64,000 nucleotides of DNA, taken from NCBI GenBank assembly GCA_025642065.1, contig JAODUP010000671.1:5001-69000 (forward strand). Direction: 5' to 3'. The first letter of the stretch is position 1, and the number at the start of each line of letters is the position of its first letter. Below the pieces are notes generated by a model that worked only from the letters and a program-made list of their open reading frames with translations, did no database searches and was not told the origin of the DNA. This document shows positions 48,120 to 59,529 of this stretch, piece after piece. Source of the stretch: Paralvinella palmiformis (lineage: Eukaryota; Annelida; Polychaeta; Terebellida; Alvinellidae). The position numbers were made by a program, and so were the translations under genes.

Positions 48120-48540
48120 AATCCACAACCCCTTGTTGTATTTTATAGTGAAATGTAATACAGTCATTGTTTGTCTGGCTTTCATATGTAGTTTTTCTCA
48201 TAAATTGTCCTATTATCGATACAGGTTTTTCATTTTGTTATTGATTCGAAATATTGTATCCCTTGTTAAGCTGTTCACACATCACATGTTCTGTTTGTTA
48301 AAGTCTTATTATTTATATATTATTCTCGTATCTATTTATGAGAAGGATTTCCTGACATCTCCATTTCCTAACCTATATTGTATTAGTTTGTACAGTTTTT
48401 TTTCTGTCTGAGCTTTTATACACATATGTTGTATAACCCGCAGTATTTATATCATGACATGATCCTCCTGTTTTTTTCTACTACTGTAAAATATTAATAC
48501 AAAAAATATTTTCGAATAATAATAAATAAATCATCAGATC
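48120..48540. other. AT-rich DNA with a hydrophobic open frame
   Basis: The frame at 48133-48411 (92 codons) is very hydrophobic, rich in Phe, Ile, Leu and Tyr, as T-rich DNA would give. No family match. Confidence 0.4.
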
Positions 48541-48559
48541 ATCTACAAGCATTCCTCGT

Positions 48560-50235
48560 TTCTAATAAGTGCAAATCAGTTATATTTGAACAAAGTAAAT
48601 TGAATAACAACGCAAAGCCAGAAATATATGAAGGTTTGTTAAAACTAGATTGGTCTAACCTGAATATAAAACTGCGATTGGGCTTAAATAAACGTCTGCA
48701 ATACGACTTTTCGGTACAAAGTACGAGACCTTCACGGCAACATGAAATATGCATCACTTTATTTTCGTTCTTCAGACAGCGAAAAAATAATATACACCAT
48801 AAATTCTCTAAATACCCAAAATGAGCTCTAGATATGATAATGCAGATACGTTATTATTAAATTAGATACAGTTTGCAACATAGTCGGCACTTAGTATGGC
48901 TATAATGAAATCGATGACTTGCAAAAGTAATAGAAATATATAAATCGAGAGACAAACAAAGTTTTACAAATTAGATAAACATTTCATTTTTACTTAGTAT
49001 TTCCAAGATATACGAAATATTAATCCACATGCGTCTATATAGTCTTATGACAGATAACACGTTAATGAATAAGGACCAGTATAGCTTCCTTAAAGAATAC
49101 TCCACAATAAATGGTTTATATGTTATTGGATCTCCCCAGGGCTTCTGACGCAGCAAATCACAGTCTGCTATGTAATTTATTATATCACTATGACATACAT
49201 GGTGTAAGCTTGGAGTGATTCAGAAACTATCTATCATAGAGGAATGTTGTGTTAATTATAAATGTATTAATGCTAAATTATTTCAAATAACGTGTGGTGT
49301 ACCTCACTTATAGGTAGTGAGGCAACAATTTTGTATTATTATTTTATAATTTTCTATCAGAATCTCTCCGGAGCATGTAACGCATACTATATGATAGAAC
49401 TATTTATATCCAGCAAAAATACTAAAGAATTATGCCAACTGGTCAATCAGGATATAGAATGCCAGTTGAGTGATTTTAATTAAACAAACTTTCTATTGGA
49501 ACAACTTTTATCAAAACTTAAAGCAGCTAAATTAGATACATGTCTACTAACGTAATATAATGCAATTATTAATAGAGTTAAATGTGTCAAATAGTTGAGA
49601 CTGCATTTAGATAAAACATATCAAGTAGCGTGTAAGCTTAGTTAGTTCCAGATCACAACTTATCAAGCGGATAATCTGACCTAAATAATATTAAGTATAT
49701 CCTAATAATTAACAATATGAGAACACGATCCCACAGTTTAAAAGGTAAAATCAAACATTAATGCCCAGATAGAATGAGAACTCTTATTACATAACCTATA
49801 AAGTCTCATTCTAATGGACATATTTTATTTTCAATTTTCAAAAAGAATGCACTCCTTTATTCATTCATTAATAGTTCTTTGCTAGATATCCAAATAAATG
49901 TTCATGTGTATAAAAGAAGATACCTATATAAGAATATAGAAGATTGATAAAAAATATATCGATAATATTCTATACCAAGCACTAAGAATGCCCGAAATGA
50001 TAAGACGGTTAAGGTCACAATATAACTTTAATAGAAATATTTCTTTTAAAACCAAATTACAAATGTACTTCATGAATTGTTACAATGTATTAGATATTAC
50101 ATTATTTTCCACTCTTAACGCCACATCAGACATATACAACTAAACTGCGTATTTGTTTATGCAACTGAACCACCTGATAAAACCTAGTATTTTATTGGAA
50201 GCTACAGTTTTTTGCTTGTTACTTGGCCTCATATG
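48560..50235 (+). mobile_element. LINE family A, copy 3
   Basis: Best copy of this family. RLYSLMTDNTLMNKDQYSFL and KEYSTINGLY (49030-49115) fit the L-x-x-x-QyGFrxxxST region of LINE reverse transcriptases. NHSLLCNLLYHYDIHGVSLE (49155-49215) fits NHxLLxxKLxxYGIRG. ITCGVPHL-like (near 49286) fits CGVPQGS. LFISSKNTKELCQLVNQDIE follows near 49400. The FADD motif is missing, apparently deleted. NRVKCVK with a following LHLDKT (49575-49615) fits the K-Y-L-G-V box. The last part, with ATGCCCGAAATGATAAGACG (49988), is shared with the other two copies. Stops and frameshifts are numerous. The end is cut by the next LINE at about 50235. Confidence 0.78.
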
Positions 50236-50259
50236 CACAAAGTAGAGAAACAAAATGGA

Positions 50260-50733
50260 ATCCAGTGGACACTAAACACGCAACTTGAAGACCTGGACTT
50301 TGCCGACGACCTAGCACTGCTGTCCTACAGCCATCAAGAGACACAGGAGAAGACAAATGAACTGACAGCTATCTCTTCACGAATTGGGTTAAATATACAT
50401 AAATGCAAAAGAAACATCCTCAAGGTAACTGCAGTCAGCATGAAGCCAGTCAAACTGAAAAGAAATGAAATTGACGAGGTAGAGACCTTCACGTATATGG
50501 ATAGTATCATTGATAAACATAGGGGTACAGATGGAGATGTTAAGGCAATGACAGGCAAGGCTAGAGGAGCATTTATGCAGCTCAAGAACCACTGGAGCTC
50601 CAAAGTGTCATTACACACAAAACAGATACGTTTATTTAACTACAACGTGAAGTCTGTACTACTGTATGGAGCAGTGACATGGAGGACAACTAACACCACC
50701 ACCAATAAAGTACAGCCATTTATCAATTACTGA
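50260..50733 (+). pseudogene. reverse transcriptase C-terminal part, first frame
   Basis: FADD is at residues 30-33 of the open frame that begins at 50212; the first dozen residues of that frame come from the preceding LINE A and are not part of this protein. Both catalytic aspartates are intact. The palm and finger domains upstream are absent because the element is 5' truncated, so no active enzyme can be made. The thumb region (KHRGTDGDVKAMTGKARGAF, VLLYG) is complete up to the shift at 50730. Confidence 0.85.
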
Positions 50734-50739
50734 TAAGAA

Positions 50740-51074
50740 TCCTCCAGATTTACTGGCAAAACACCATGAATAAAAGCGACATTTGGGAGAAAACACACCA
50801 ACAGAATGTTGGAGATGAGATCAAAAGGACACAATGGGGGTGGATTGGTCACACACCCCGGAAACCAGCATCAGATATCACCAGGCAGGCCCTACCATGG
50901 ATCCCACAAGGAAAGAGAAAAAGAGGACACCCAAGGAATACATGGAGTAGGGATCTCCTGACAGACATAAAGAGGACAGGTTACAACTGGAGGGAGCTTG
51001 AAAACAAAGCCCGGGACAGAAAATTTCGGAAGACTATTGTCAACGATCGATGTCCCAGGAGGGGCGAAGGGTGA
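50740..51074 (+). pseudogene. reverse transcriptase C-terminal part, second frame
   Basis: Continues the same protein in another phase from about 50740. The motifs WIGHT, QGKRKRGHPRNTW and a C-terminal RCPRRG are characteristic of the tail of this LINE type. Stop TGA at 51072-51074. The following GAAGAAGTTGG.CCC and short A-rich stretch is the 3' untranslated end. Confidence 0.85.
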
Positions 51075-51114
51075 AGAAGAAGTTGGCCCCATGGTATATG
51101 CCTACAAATAAGAT

Positions 51115-51400
51115 AAAAATGTAGGAATGCGAATGCGTTAATCAACAAATATGATTACTACTATTACTCATTATTATAACCAGATACGTAGGATACATTT
51201 CTATTCACATATTCTCATTTATTTTTAAAGTCGCAAAAGCTCCATTTTTTTGCTGCAGGATATTAAAAGTGTGCATCTGTTGAAAAATGTGTTCTGACAA
51301 AATTTCGTTTTCCAGATAAAAACGACTCACAGTTAAACAGTTTGTGGTTTCATTGTACAGAGCACTTGAATAGATTTTGCTAATAATGGAAATTATATCT
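51115..51400. other. AT-rich DNA between two LINE fragments
   Basis: Nothing recognised. Confidence 0.5.
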
Positions 51401-51404
51401 AATA

Positions 51405-51562
51405 ATAATAATAATGATAATAATAATAATAATAATAATGATAATAATATTATTATTATTATTATTATTAATATTATTATTATTATTAAAAATAGTAGTA
51501 GTAGTAGTAGTAGCAGCAGCAGTAATAGCAGTAGTAGCAGCAGCAGTGGTGGTGGTAGTAAC
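51405..51562. repeat. compound trinucleotide tract (AAT, ATT, AGT, AGC, GGT)
   Basis: AAT/GAT units, then ATT, then AGT, AGC and GGT. The junction of AAT with ATT forms an inverted repeat. The tract directly abuts the L2-like LINE fragment. Confidence 0.95.
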
Positions 51563-51987
51563 AGAAATAATGGTATTTGCTTCTCCTCGTGTCAAACTGC
51601 CTGTTCTAAGTATTGCTGTAGGTGCCAAATCTCATCAACCTGCTGGACAAGTGAAAAATCTTGGCCTGACCTTGTATATATACCTAACTATGGAAGCTCA
51701 TATAAAACAAGTATACCAAGTTTCATATTTCCAGCTGAAGACCATTCGAATTGTTCAAAATATTTTGTCACCTGATGCCCTTGAGAGAATCATTTATGCC
51801 TTTGTGACTGCTCGCCTTGATTGTTGAAATGCTACTCCTGTCAGAATTCCGGATCCTGGTGTCTAAAACTTCAACTATTGGAGAATTCAACAACGCGCCT
51901 TGTATTAAAAATAGACCGATATGAACACATCACCCATATACTTAAGACCCGGCGTTAACTTTCAGTGATATATAGGATACGTTTAAA

Positions 51988-52171
51988 AACTATAATGATG
52001 ATTTATGCTTTAATGCAACTTTTGTGCAGACTGTAGGTTAAATGGGCCGAACGACGTCCAGAGATTGTGAAACGAAGTCAGGACATACATGCCCACGCCG
52101 AGTTTCGAACTCCGGTGGTACTGATCTGTGATCCCAATGCCCTATCATTTAGACCACGGAGGCGCCCGTAT
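51988..52171 (-). mobile_element. tRNA-derived SINE with A box, inserted in the L2-like LINE
   Basis: On the minus strand it starts ACGGGCGCCTCCGTGGTCTA, with a tRNA-like A-box region TGGTCTAAATGATAGG (52141-52156 inverted), TTGGGATCACAGATCAGTAC, B box GGAGTTCGAAAC (52102-52113), GACTTCGTTTCACAATC, CGTCGTTCGGCCCATTTAAC, and a tail with CTGCACAAAAGTTGC and CATAAATCATCAT. It is flanked by GATACGTTTAAA (51976-51987) and GATAAGTTTAAA (52172-52183), a near-perfect duplication (11 of 12). The head GTGGTCTAnnnGnTAGG looks like tRNA-Glu, which is an inference from family resemblance. This is the most complete SINE copy here. Confidence 0.88.
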
Positions 52172-52236
52172 GATAAGTTTAAACATTATCATTATCTTTT
52201 ATAAAGCAATGCATATCGCTCTGCATATCAGCAATG

Positions 52237-52237
<1 letters not shown>

Positions 52238-52331
<94 letters not shown>
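52238..52331. repeat. (TA)n microsatellite inside the L2-like LINE
   Basis: About 90 bp of TA with one phase break, between two coding traces of the same LINE. Confidence 0.97.
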
Positions 52332-52719
52332 CTTCTAATTAAGGACACTGAGGTCCGCACGATCAAACTTATTGTTGATACTGTGGGGTAGGCTCAAAAC
52401 ATTTGTTCGCCGCTCATTTCACTATGCGGATCCACCTTATGGAATCAGCTCCCAGACAAACTGAGACATTGTCATTCAATCAGTAAGACTTGCCTTTTTA
52501 GCATTGCATGTTCTTGAATTAAATTGTCATTCAATCAGTAGTTTTAAAGGCTTCCCTTTTTAGTATTGGATATTTTTAAATTCTGTAATAACCATGTATG
52601 TTTTAAAGGTTCTTCTATTCATTTTTATCTAGTCTACTCACTTTTCATGTAAAATATTCCAGAAGCATACAGTTGAATCTGATGCTATATAAATACACAT
52701 TGTTATTTTCATTAATATT

Positions 52720-52880
52720 ATAGTAGTAGAAGTGGTAGTAGTAGTAGTAGCAGATGAGGTAGTAGTAGTAGTTATGGTAGTAGTGATACTAATACTATTA
52801 TTAGTAGCAGTAGTAGTCGTCGTTGTAATTGTAATAGTAGTTATAATAGAAGCAATTTTAGTAATAATAGTAATATCAAA
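52720..52880. repeat. degenerate (TAG)n trinucleotide tract
   Basis: TAG/TAA/GTA units. The 95-codon minus-strand Thr/Ile-rich frame across it is a repeat translation. Confidence 0.9.
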
Positions 52881-52929
52881 TGTTATTAAAACGTAGCAAA
52901 GTGTCAGTGTTGGCCGGAAATGCAAAATT

Positions 52930-53555
52930 ATTTCTAGATTGAACCTGTGGCAAACTTAGACTTTACAGCGACATCTACCGAATAGCACACGCACCAAATG
53001 TAAATAATTCTTTCAATACAATATCCAACCAATTCTTAATTCAAATTATTTTCTAAACCCGCAAAGGAGATTAATATAGAAGGTGAGCTACCAGATTAAA
53101 GATACTTTCTAGTTGATCCGCACATTTTTGAGTATTCACGTTTTAGGGATAAATCCCCATCTTACTTTGGATACCAGTATTATTATTTTAAAGCGAAGTA
53201 ACCTGTGGTATTGTGATATGATAGCAAAACAAAAAGCTGCATTCATATCTCCAAAACCAAGTACAAGGAGTCTCAAAAATACTGAATAACAAAATATTAC
53301 GAATGTTTAAAACGCATAAGGTTAATCAATTAACTAATTATTTGTATGTATAAAGAATGAAAACATAGTAGCAAGTAACCGATTATATTGCTATGAATAG
53401 TTATAAAGCGAGAGCTCAATCAACCTTTTCCTATCAAACATGTCCTCTATATTAATATCTTTTACACTTACGAGAACAAAACAAATATGATTTACTGGTG
53501 ACACGTAGTAATAATGACATCACAAGTCACTTACAGAAACGCAATAAATACTGTT
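52930..53555. other. AT-rich DNA, nothing recognised
   Basis: No gene or repeat match. Confidence 0.5.
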
Positions 53556-53558
53556 TTG

Positions 53559-53800
53559 TGTGTGTTTGTGTGTATGTGTTAATGGACGCTTAAACGGTTT
53601 ATGTGTCTGTGTTTGTCTGTATGTGAGTGTGTATATATGCGTATTTATGTATGTGTGTAAGTATCTGTGTATGTGTGTATGCGTGTGTGTTTGTGTGTGT
53701 GTGTGTGTGTAAGTTTTTGTTGTTGTTGTGTGTGTGTTTTTGTGTTAGTGTGTATGTGTGTATGTGTTAGTGGGTGTGTGTTAATGTGTGTGTGTGTGTA

Positions 53801-53847
<47 letters not shown>
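53559..53847. repeat. (TG)n imperfect tract ending in (GA)n
   Basis: About 250 bp of TG-rich repeat with many interruptions, then (GA)n at 53812-53847. Confidence 0.95.
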
Positions 53848-53852
<5 letters not shown>

Positions 53853-53854
53853 GG

Positions 53855-54385
53855 AGCAAGTGAGTAGTTTGTTTCACGTATGTGCTGGCATGCATTACTG
53901 ATTTTGATTTTATTTCAATAATTATCTAATTTTTAAATATAAAATAGGTATTACTAGTTATAATATTCTTTTAAAAATGATGCTGTAATCATCTGTATGA
54001 CATCTTTTAAAGACCAAATGTCAAAGAATCAATTGTGTTGTGAGATAATTGTCAATAATGTGCCCCTGTGGTTATATAAGACAGACCAGTGTATTGTCAA
54101 TGTTCACTGGTTTTTACCATAGCGAAGGTTCTACCTTGATTGTAGTGTTTGGTTATTTTGCCTATTTATACTCTTGTTATTTGTTCATGTTTACTCCATC
54201 CAAGGTGAGTGTCTGGAATATTTCAAATTGTTAGTAACATGTTCATCACGATCCTTGCACTGTTCATTATTTTCCGGCATCGTGCTACAGATAAAAATAC
54301 TGAAAAAATGTTGTTGTTTTTTTAATAATAAAATGGAAGGTGATATGATAAATATTGATCTTCTGTAAACAGTCCATTGTCTAAA
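53855..54385. other. AT-rich DNA, nothing recognised
   Basis: Three overlapping frames of 61-81 codons without recognised features. Confidence 0.45.
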
Positions 54386-54394
54386 TAGGATAAC

Positions 54395-54960
54395 TCGATA
54401 ATATATATTCAAAAGGAACGACAATTTATTGATCATGGCTTATGGCAGCCATTTATAATACAGAGCACGAATATTACCTAGATGGCGATTCAATCTATAA
54501 TTGACAAGAGGATTCTACTTACTTGTTATATACCTTCACTTTTCATAGGTAACAATATACGACGTAGTAACCTAGATGTGTAATTGGGTATTGGCTGTGT
54601 TGGTTTACAGTTATAAGCCAGATATCTGAAATGAAGTCTTTTATCCATGAAATTAATCGCATATCACGTAAAGGATCCACTGGGTAGCGTCTGTAGAAAA
54701 CTTCATCCGGATGAAGAACAAGAACATGACAGATCACCATTTGGTCTTGTTCTACTGGTGTCTGATCTGTAATAACGGTGATTACTATAATACCAGAATG
54801 TTACATTTCCAGAAAAGCCATGAAGATTAAATTTAGTAAAAGTCTTCTAAAATGTTGCAGAAAAAGATTTACGTTAAACGGAATGATTTGATTGAATATG
54901 TAAACAGTGGTCTAAATTTCAATGTTAAATATATGTCGAGAGTAGCTTTCACGCACTCAT
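54395..54960 (-). repeat. dispersed repeat family C, copy 5 (inverted)
   Basis: On the minus strand it runs from CGTGAAAGCTACTCTCGACA through GAAATTTAGACCACTG, CTTTTTCTGCAACATT, TTTCTGGAAATGTAACATTC, CATCCGGATGAAG, TTAATTTCATGGATAAAAGA, CTTCATTTCAGA, CTCTTGTCAATTATAGA, GCCATCTAGGTAATATTCG to CCATAAGCCATGATCAATAA. It carries a 65-codon open frame (54543-54740) that is not clearly conserved in the other copies. Confidence 0.8.
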
Positions 54961-54964
54961 AACC

Positions 54965-55500
54965 CAATCTTGTCACTTAGCCCTTTCTGTGACACCATAT
55001 AATATTCTGTATATGTGATGTTATCAGGATGATATCGCAGAATAAAATTCATTGTTTTGTTTTGATCGCTCTCACCAGGGAATTAACTGTTGTTTGCATA
55101 CACTACATCAAATATATTGGAGTCCAAAGGGTGAAGTTATTTTATCACATCTTCAATTTCTAAAATATTTTCTGATGTTACTGAATAAGAGTATCATATT
55201 TTAAAAGTCCCAAATATCTACTTACTATTGCGGTATTCCTAAACGTTTTAGACAAACTTCCAGCGATTACAATTGATTTTGTCACGACTTTCTCAAGATA
55301 TAAAATAACACTTATCATTCACTTACTATGAATACAACGAAAAAAGTTAGCATATATCATACGGTATCTACTACATACAGTGAAATCTACACATAGTCTC
55401 AACCGACGTATACCTGTAGTGTAGTTATGTGACGTAAACCATCTGCAGTGGTGGAGTCAACGATATAGATTAATACGATAACACACAACGATCATAACTT
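54965..55500. other. AT-rich DNA, nothing recognised
   Basis: No gene. Confidence 0.5.
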
Positions 55501-55589
55501 TGGAAGTAACAGATTGAAATTAGGTCTTTTAGGTCAATTGTATAACATACGGTTCAATCTGTAGATTATGCGAAAGAGACTGTTGTATT

Positions 55590-56190
55590 CCAATTCTAAT
55601 TGTTAAGCAATCAATAAAGCTATTGGTGAACTCTACATGAGAACAAATTGTGTCATGTCTAAATTTGGTATTGGCAGTAGCGATATTATAAACTTTCTAT
55701 TTCGTACTTATTGTACAAACTATTATGGCTCTCCACTATGGAGTTTATCACATGAGTATATTAATAAGTTGTATTATGCTTGGAGAAAATGTGTTCGACG
55801 TGAATGGAATTTACCAAATCAAACGCATTGTGTCTTCTTCAAGCATCTTTATCGGGATGTAACTATTGATATGCAATCATTGGGAAAATTTGCTTCTTTT
55901 TATTATTGTGCAATGCACAGTAAGAATCAGAATGTATCATTGCGTGCAAAGATGTGTGAATATTCTAAGTCAATTATTGCATCTAACAAAAATATCTGCT
56001 TTATCAATTGAATAATAATGGAAGTATTTTTGAACAGTCAATGATTAAATAAAAAAATAAGTTAAACTCTGTAAATACTGTTGATAACGAAATATGCTGT
56101 ATTTCATCAGCTATAAATGAATTATGTCTTATAAGAGATGGGGTGTTGGTTGCTGATTGGCCAATGATCGACGCCTGTGAGCTTTTTCAT
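55590..56190 (+). pseudogene. LINE ORF2 C-terminal fragment
   Basis: The 124-codon frame at 55637-56011 contains MSKFGIGSSDIINFLFRTYC, YYGSPLWSLS, YYAWRKCVRREWNLPNQTHC and VTIDMQSLGKFASFYYCAMH. A YG-x-x-LW box followed by W-R-K-x-x-R-x-x-W-x-L-P-x-x-THC is the usual signature of the region after the reverse transcriptase in CR1/L2/Jockey-type LINEs of invertebrates. After a stop and frameshift, ISSAINELCLIRDG (about 56107-56148) and a short Cys-containing end fit the last residues. The 3' end is a TGAATAAATGAATA stretch running into (TA)n. The catalytic domain is missing (5' truncation). Confidence 0.8.
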
Positions 56191-56307
56191 TTTGTGTGCG
56201 TTGCTTAATAATATTAACTTTCATGTTCACTGTTTTGCAATATTATTTTGTAATGTTTGCACATGAAAACCTTTATACACGTACATTGTATATAATATAT
56301 GAATAAA

Positions 56308-56309
<2 letters not shown>

Positions 56310-56393
<84 letters not shown>
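56310..56393. repeat. (TA)n microsatellite at a LINE 3' end
   Basis: About 82 bp of TA directly after the A/T-rich LINE tail. Confidence 0.97.
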
Positions 56394-56394
<1 letters not shown>

Positions 56395-56399
56395 CCGTG

Positions 56400-59300
56400 G
56401 GGTTTAGTAACTGCCAATATAATTAATCGTAACTGGATACCACAATAACTCCCGATTAATATAGCATGTGGCTAGATGCTCTTTAATATCAATTTTTAAT
56501 ATATTACCACAGAGCCAGGGTTATATGACCGAGAATACTCGTTTACAATATATTTGTAAACTAATCGATTAAACTGATGACCAGTAGCCAGGATTGTACT
56601 GTCATTTCTAGTGACACTATTACAGATATGATCATTATCATATCATAGTTCTAAAAATAAATTTGATATCAATAAAAACAGTTAAAACTAAGAAGAAGGT
56701 AATATTTTACAATAAATATTAAACATTTAAGCCGTTATACTTATGTCCGGTTTTGTTTGTTGAAACAATAACTTGACTAAACAATGATACATTTTCTTTA
56801 TGGCGATTTGTAGACGAGCATAACGCTATACAACCGGAACTACTTTTACAAGACTTTATATAACGATAGCATTTTAAATGTGCATATTTCAATATCTAGT
56901 TCTTACCTTTCACAATCCTATGTAAAATATGACAAATATATCTATAAAAGAAACCCTTCATATTTCGGGATAATATAATTAACAGAAAACAATTTATGTT
57001 GTCTCGCCATCAGATATAAATTTAAACTTATCAACATTACAAATATTGCTGTGGTGATTGAACATATATAGTACAGATCAATTAATTCCACTTAATTCAA
57101 CATAAGATGATACGCACAATAAATCGTTCCAAATATAACAAATGGATATCATATATTTACTATGAGCTCAATATCATGAAAGTTTAAAACATTTATTAAT
57201 TAAAAACTTATATGAATCTAAGCTGAAATAGTACAATTTTAAAATATTTAACATTATTTATAAATGTAGGACGTGTATTTTTATTTTCAACTCAAGCAAA
57301 ATAGGTAACGTAATTAACTTAATGGTCAAACATATCTTTCTCATGCTTTCAAAAATACTACTTATATAATAGTTTGGAAGAAGTAAAATAATTTCTTTCA
57401 TTTAAGAATCGAAGTAATGTATTATGTACATATGCTATTGTAGACTCACTACTCCTAGAAGTTTATACCCAACGAAAATGGGTTATGCATTAATGGTATC
57501 TTCATAATATAATTATCATCATTTATAATGAGAGAAAACGAAATTAATTCACTAATCGCAATATTTGTTCATTAGGGTACCCAAATATTAATATCATTAT
57601 ATTCTAGTAAACAGTATCCCGAAGATGATTCAGTTCCTCCCATGGATACACATTAATTATATTATTGTTACTTATGATGAGCTTCTTAACAATTAATTTC
57701 ACTTCGGAGAAATGAAGATGGCTTTATTATCTTTAAATAATTATTCTGCATGACCTTTGAAATCACCAAACAATCACTCTAAATGTTATTTTGTTTATCT
57801 TTTATGCCAACATCTAAATCAATTTTAGTTGTTTACGCTCAGTCAAGTAACAGCTCTTCTCCTTTAATTTTCTCTTTTAATTTATTTATATTTCATGCAT
57901 CACCTTTGAAGCATTAACCAAAGGTGATAAGTTAATAAATGAATAGCTATGTTAATTATTTAACCAAAAGTTTTTACTTGTATCACTCCTTCAGTTAGAA
58001 TATAAACATCTTCGAAATAGACCTGTATAATTATTATAAAGTGGATGGTGTGTGATATTAATCAAGTAGATGAGCTATACCAACATGTAGGAAGAAAGAA
58101 GCTCGAAACGTGGGTTTTATTAATTAAGTCATATCTAATATCTAACGCCTGTTTCCGTAATCATAGAAATAGTATTTCTAAAATAGCGTATTTAGGTTAT
58201 GTCCTAGAATTCCTAGAAGACAACATGATATGTTTATACAGAAAAATCTGTCATAAAATGGTGAAGCTTTTGGCAAAGCGATTATGGTTTCTCTTACATT
58301 TCTAAATAAGATTAACCCATTTACATTACACCGAGACCATGTGAACTATGTGAACTATGTGAAGCTTCAATGCAGTAAATGAGAAGTGATATCAACGAAC
58401 ATAGTATTACTAGGGATCCCAACAGACGGGTGTAAAGCGCATCCAGATGCTAAACCTGTTGGTTTTACCGTTTATTTGTCAAACTTTTTCATATTTCTCT
58501 TTGGGCTACATCAATATAGTTTATATTTGTGTACTGGTGACTCTTTCCTCTTTCAATGAGTATGTGTGTTTATTTGATTGAGTGTGTATTTGATAAATGC
58601 CATAACAGTAAACGATGTGCCTATCGAAGAGCACAAGTCCGTTTTGGAAGCGTTCTCACAGCGGCCGGTGCGACCCCCCCCTAACAAACAGCGATATTTT
58701 CCGCTGACCATTTACTCCCTATGATAATCTCCATACGCATTAGAATCAGCACTCCCTGACCTTTCTAATGGTATATGGTATAGCCACATATAACCAATGA
58801 AAGACAAATATATCCTTTATAAAGTAATACTATTAGTATAACACTGAAAACAAGCACATCGTAAATATCTTAAAACATTATACAGCATATTATCCAAATA
58901 CAAAAAATACACCTGTACAAATCTATAAATATTATGCCATTCGTATGGTGTCGGAGAATTTTATAATTAGAGGAGTAGAAATGTGTTTTCACATTACGCC
59001 AACGATACCTTTACTGACATTCAATTTAAAATCTTACGCTATGAGGGATCATCGTATCACCGTTTCAGGATTAGAAGTGAGTAGAATTTGGAACTTGACA
59101 CTGTGTGTGAGTCCGACAACAATATAGCGCAGATGATAATCCGATTGACATATTGGAAAGGGAATATTCTCAGCCAACTGTACACTTATCACTGATGCCT
59201 TTCATAATAGATATATCATCTGGCTGACAGACACTCAGATAATTGACCGAGTTAAAAAGAAATGTTATGATTGGTATCGATTTTATGAGACTTTTGAACG

Positions 59301-59460
59301 ATACTTCAAATATATTGCAATGACTACATCAATAATGTGTAGAAAATACCTTTTTTCCTTAGATATTGCACACACCATACTATTCGAATTTTAGGGAAAT
59401 ATTTATAATCTATATAAATGAAAAGATTAAAGCTGGAAATGCATATATGTTAATTAGTCA
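56400..59460. other. long AT-rich stretch without a supported gene
   Basis: The frame at 58045-58305 (86 codons) begins shortly after a segment resembling 27540-27590 and may be a repeat. It has no domain I recognise. A C run lies at 58675-58682. Otherwise nothing is recognised. Confidence 0.45.
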
Positions 59461-59488
59461 CAATATATATAGTCACAATATATTAGTC

Positions 59489-59523
<35 letters not shown>
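59461..59523. repeat. CACAATATA units and (TA)n microsatellite
   Basis: Three AGTCACAATATAT units from 59456, then TA to 59523. Confidence 0.93.
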
Positions 59524-59525
<2 letters not shown>

Positions 59526-59529
59526 GGTA

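Larger units (their letters stand above)
50236..51110 (+). mobile_element. younger LINE, C-terminal reverse transcriptase fragment
   Basis: Two long frames encode consecutive parts of one reverse transcriptase C-terminus. The first (to 50733) contains GIQW, LEDLDFADDLALLS with the catalytic FADD, GLNIHKCKR, EVETFTYMDSIID (the YLGS box), KARGAFMQLKNHWSS, and VLLYGAVTW. A shift near 50730 leads into RILQIYWQNTMNKSDIW, WGWIGHTPRKPASDITRQAL, PQGKRKRGHPRNTWSRD and NDRCP, ending at TGA near 51074. These are hallmark segments of an invertebrate LINE type often annotated as endonuclease-reverse transcriptase. I do not assign a clade. The copy is 5' truncated and less decayed than its neighbours, with essentially one frameshift. 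Confidence 0.85.
51565..52520 (+). mobile_element. L2/CR1-like LINE, C-terminal part, interrupted by a SINE and (TA)n
   Basis: The frame ending at 51827 contains SIAVGAKSHQPAGQVKNLGL and TLYIYLTMEAHIKQV, fitting the K-N-L-G-V-x-L-D-x-x-L box, then ALERIIYAFVTARLDC, fitting the A-F-V-T-S-R-L-D-Y-C-N box. Later phases give RIQQRALY, the HI-P..L box and YRIRLK up to 51987. The coding trace resumes after the SINE at 52172 with ISLNIIIIFYKAMHI, is broken again by (TA)n (52238-52331), and ends with STLWNQLPDKLRHCHSISKT, matching the LWNsLPxxLR...FKxxLKTxLF terminus. It is the C-terminal third of an old ORF2 with several frameshifts. Confidence 0.82.

Noticed and set aside
48133..48411. Small membrane protein
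   Set aside because: Hydrophobicity follows from T-rich codons, and there is no start context, homologue or neighbour to support it.
52141..52171. A true tRNA gene
   Set aside because: The A-box and B-box region is the head of a SINE: the cloverleaf is incomplete, and the family tail and target duplication identify it as a retroposon.
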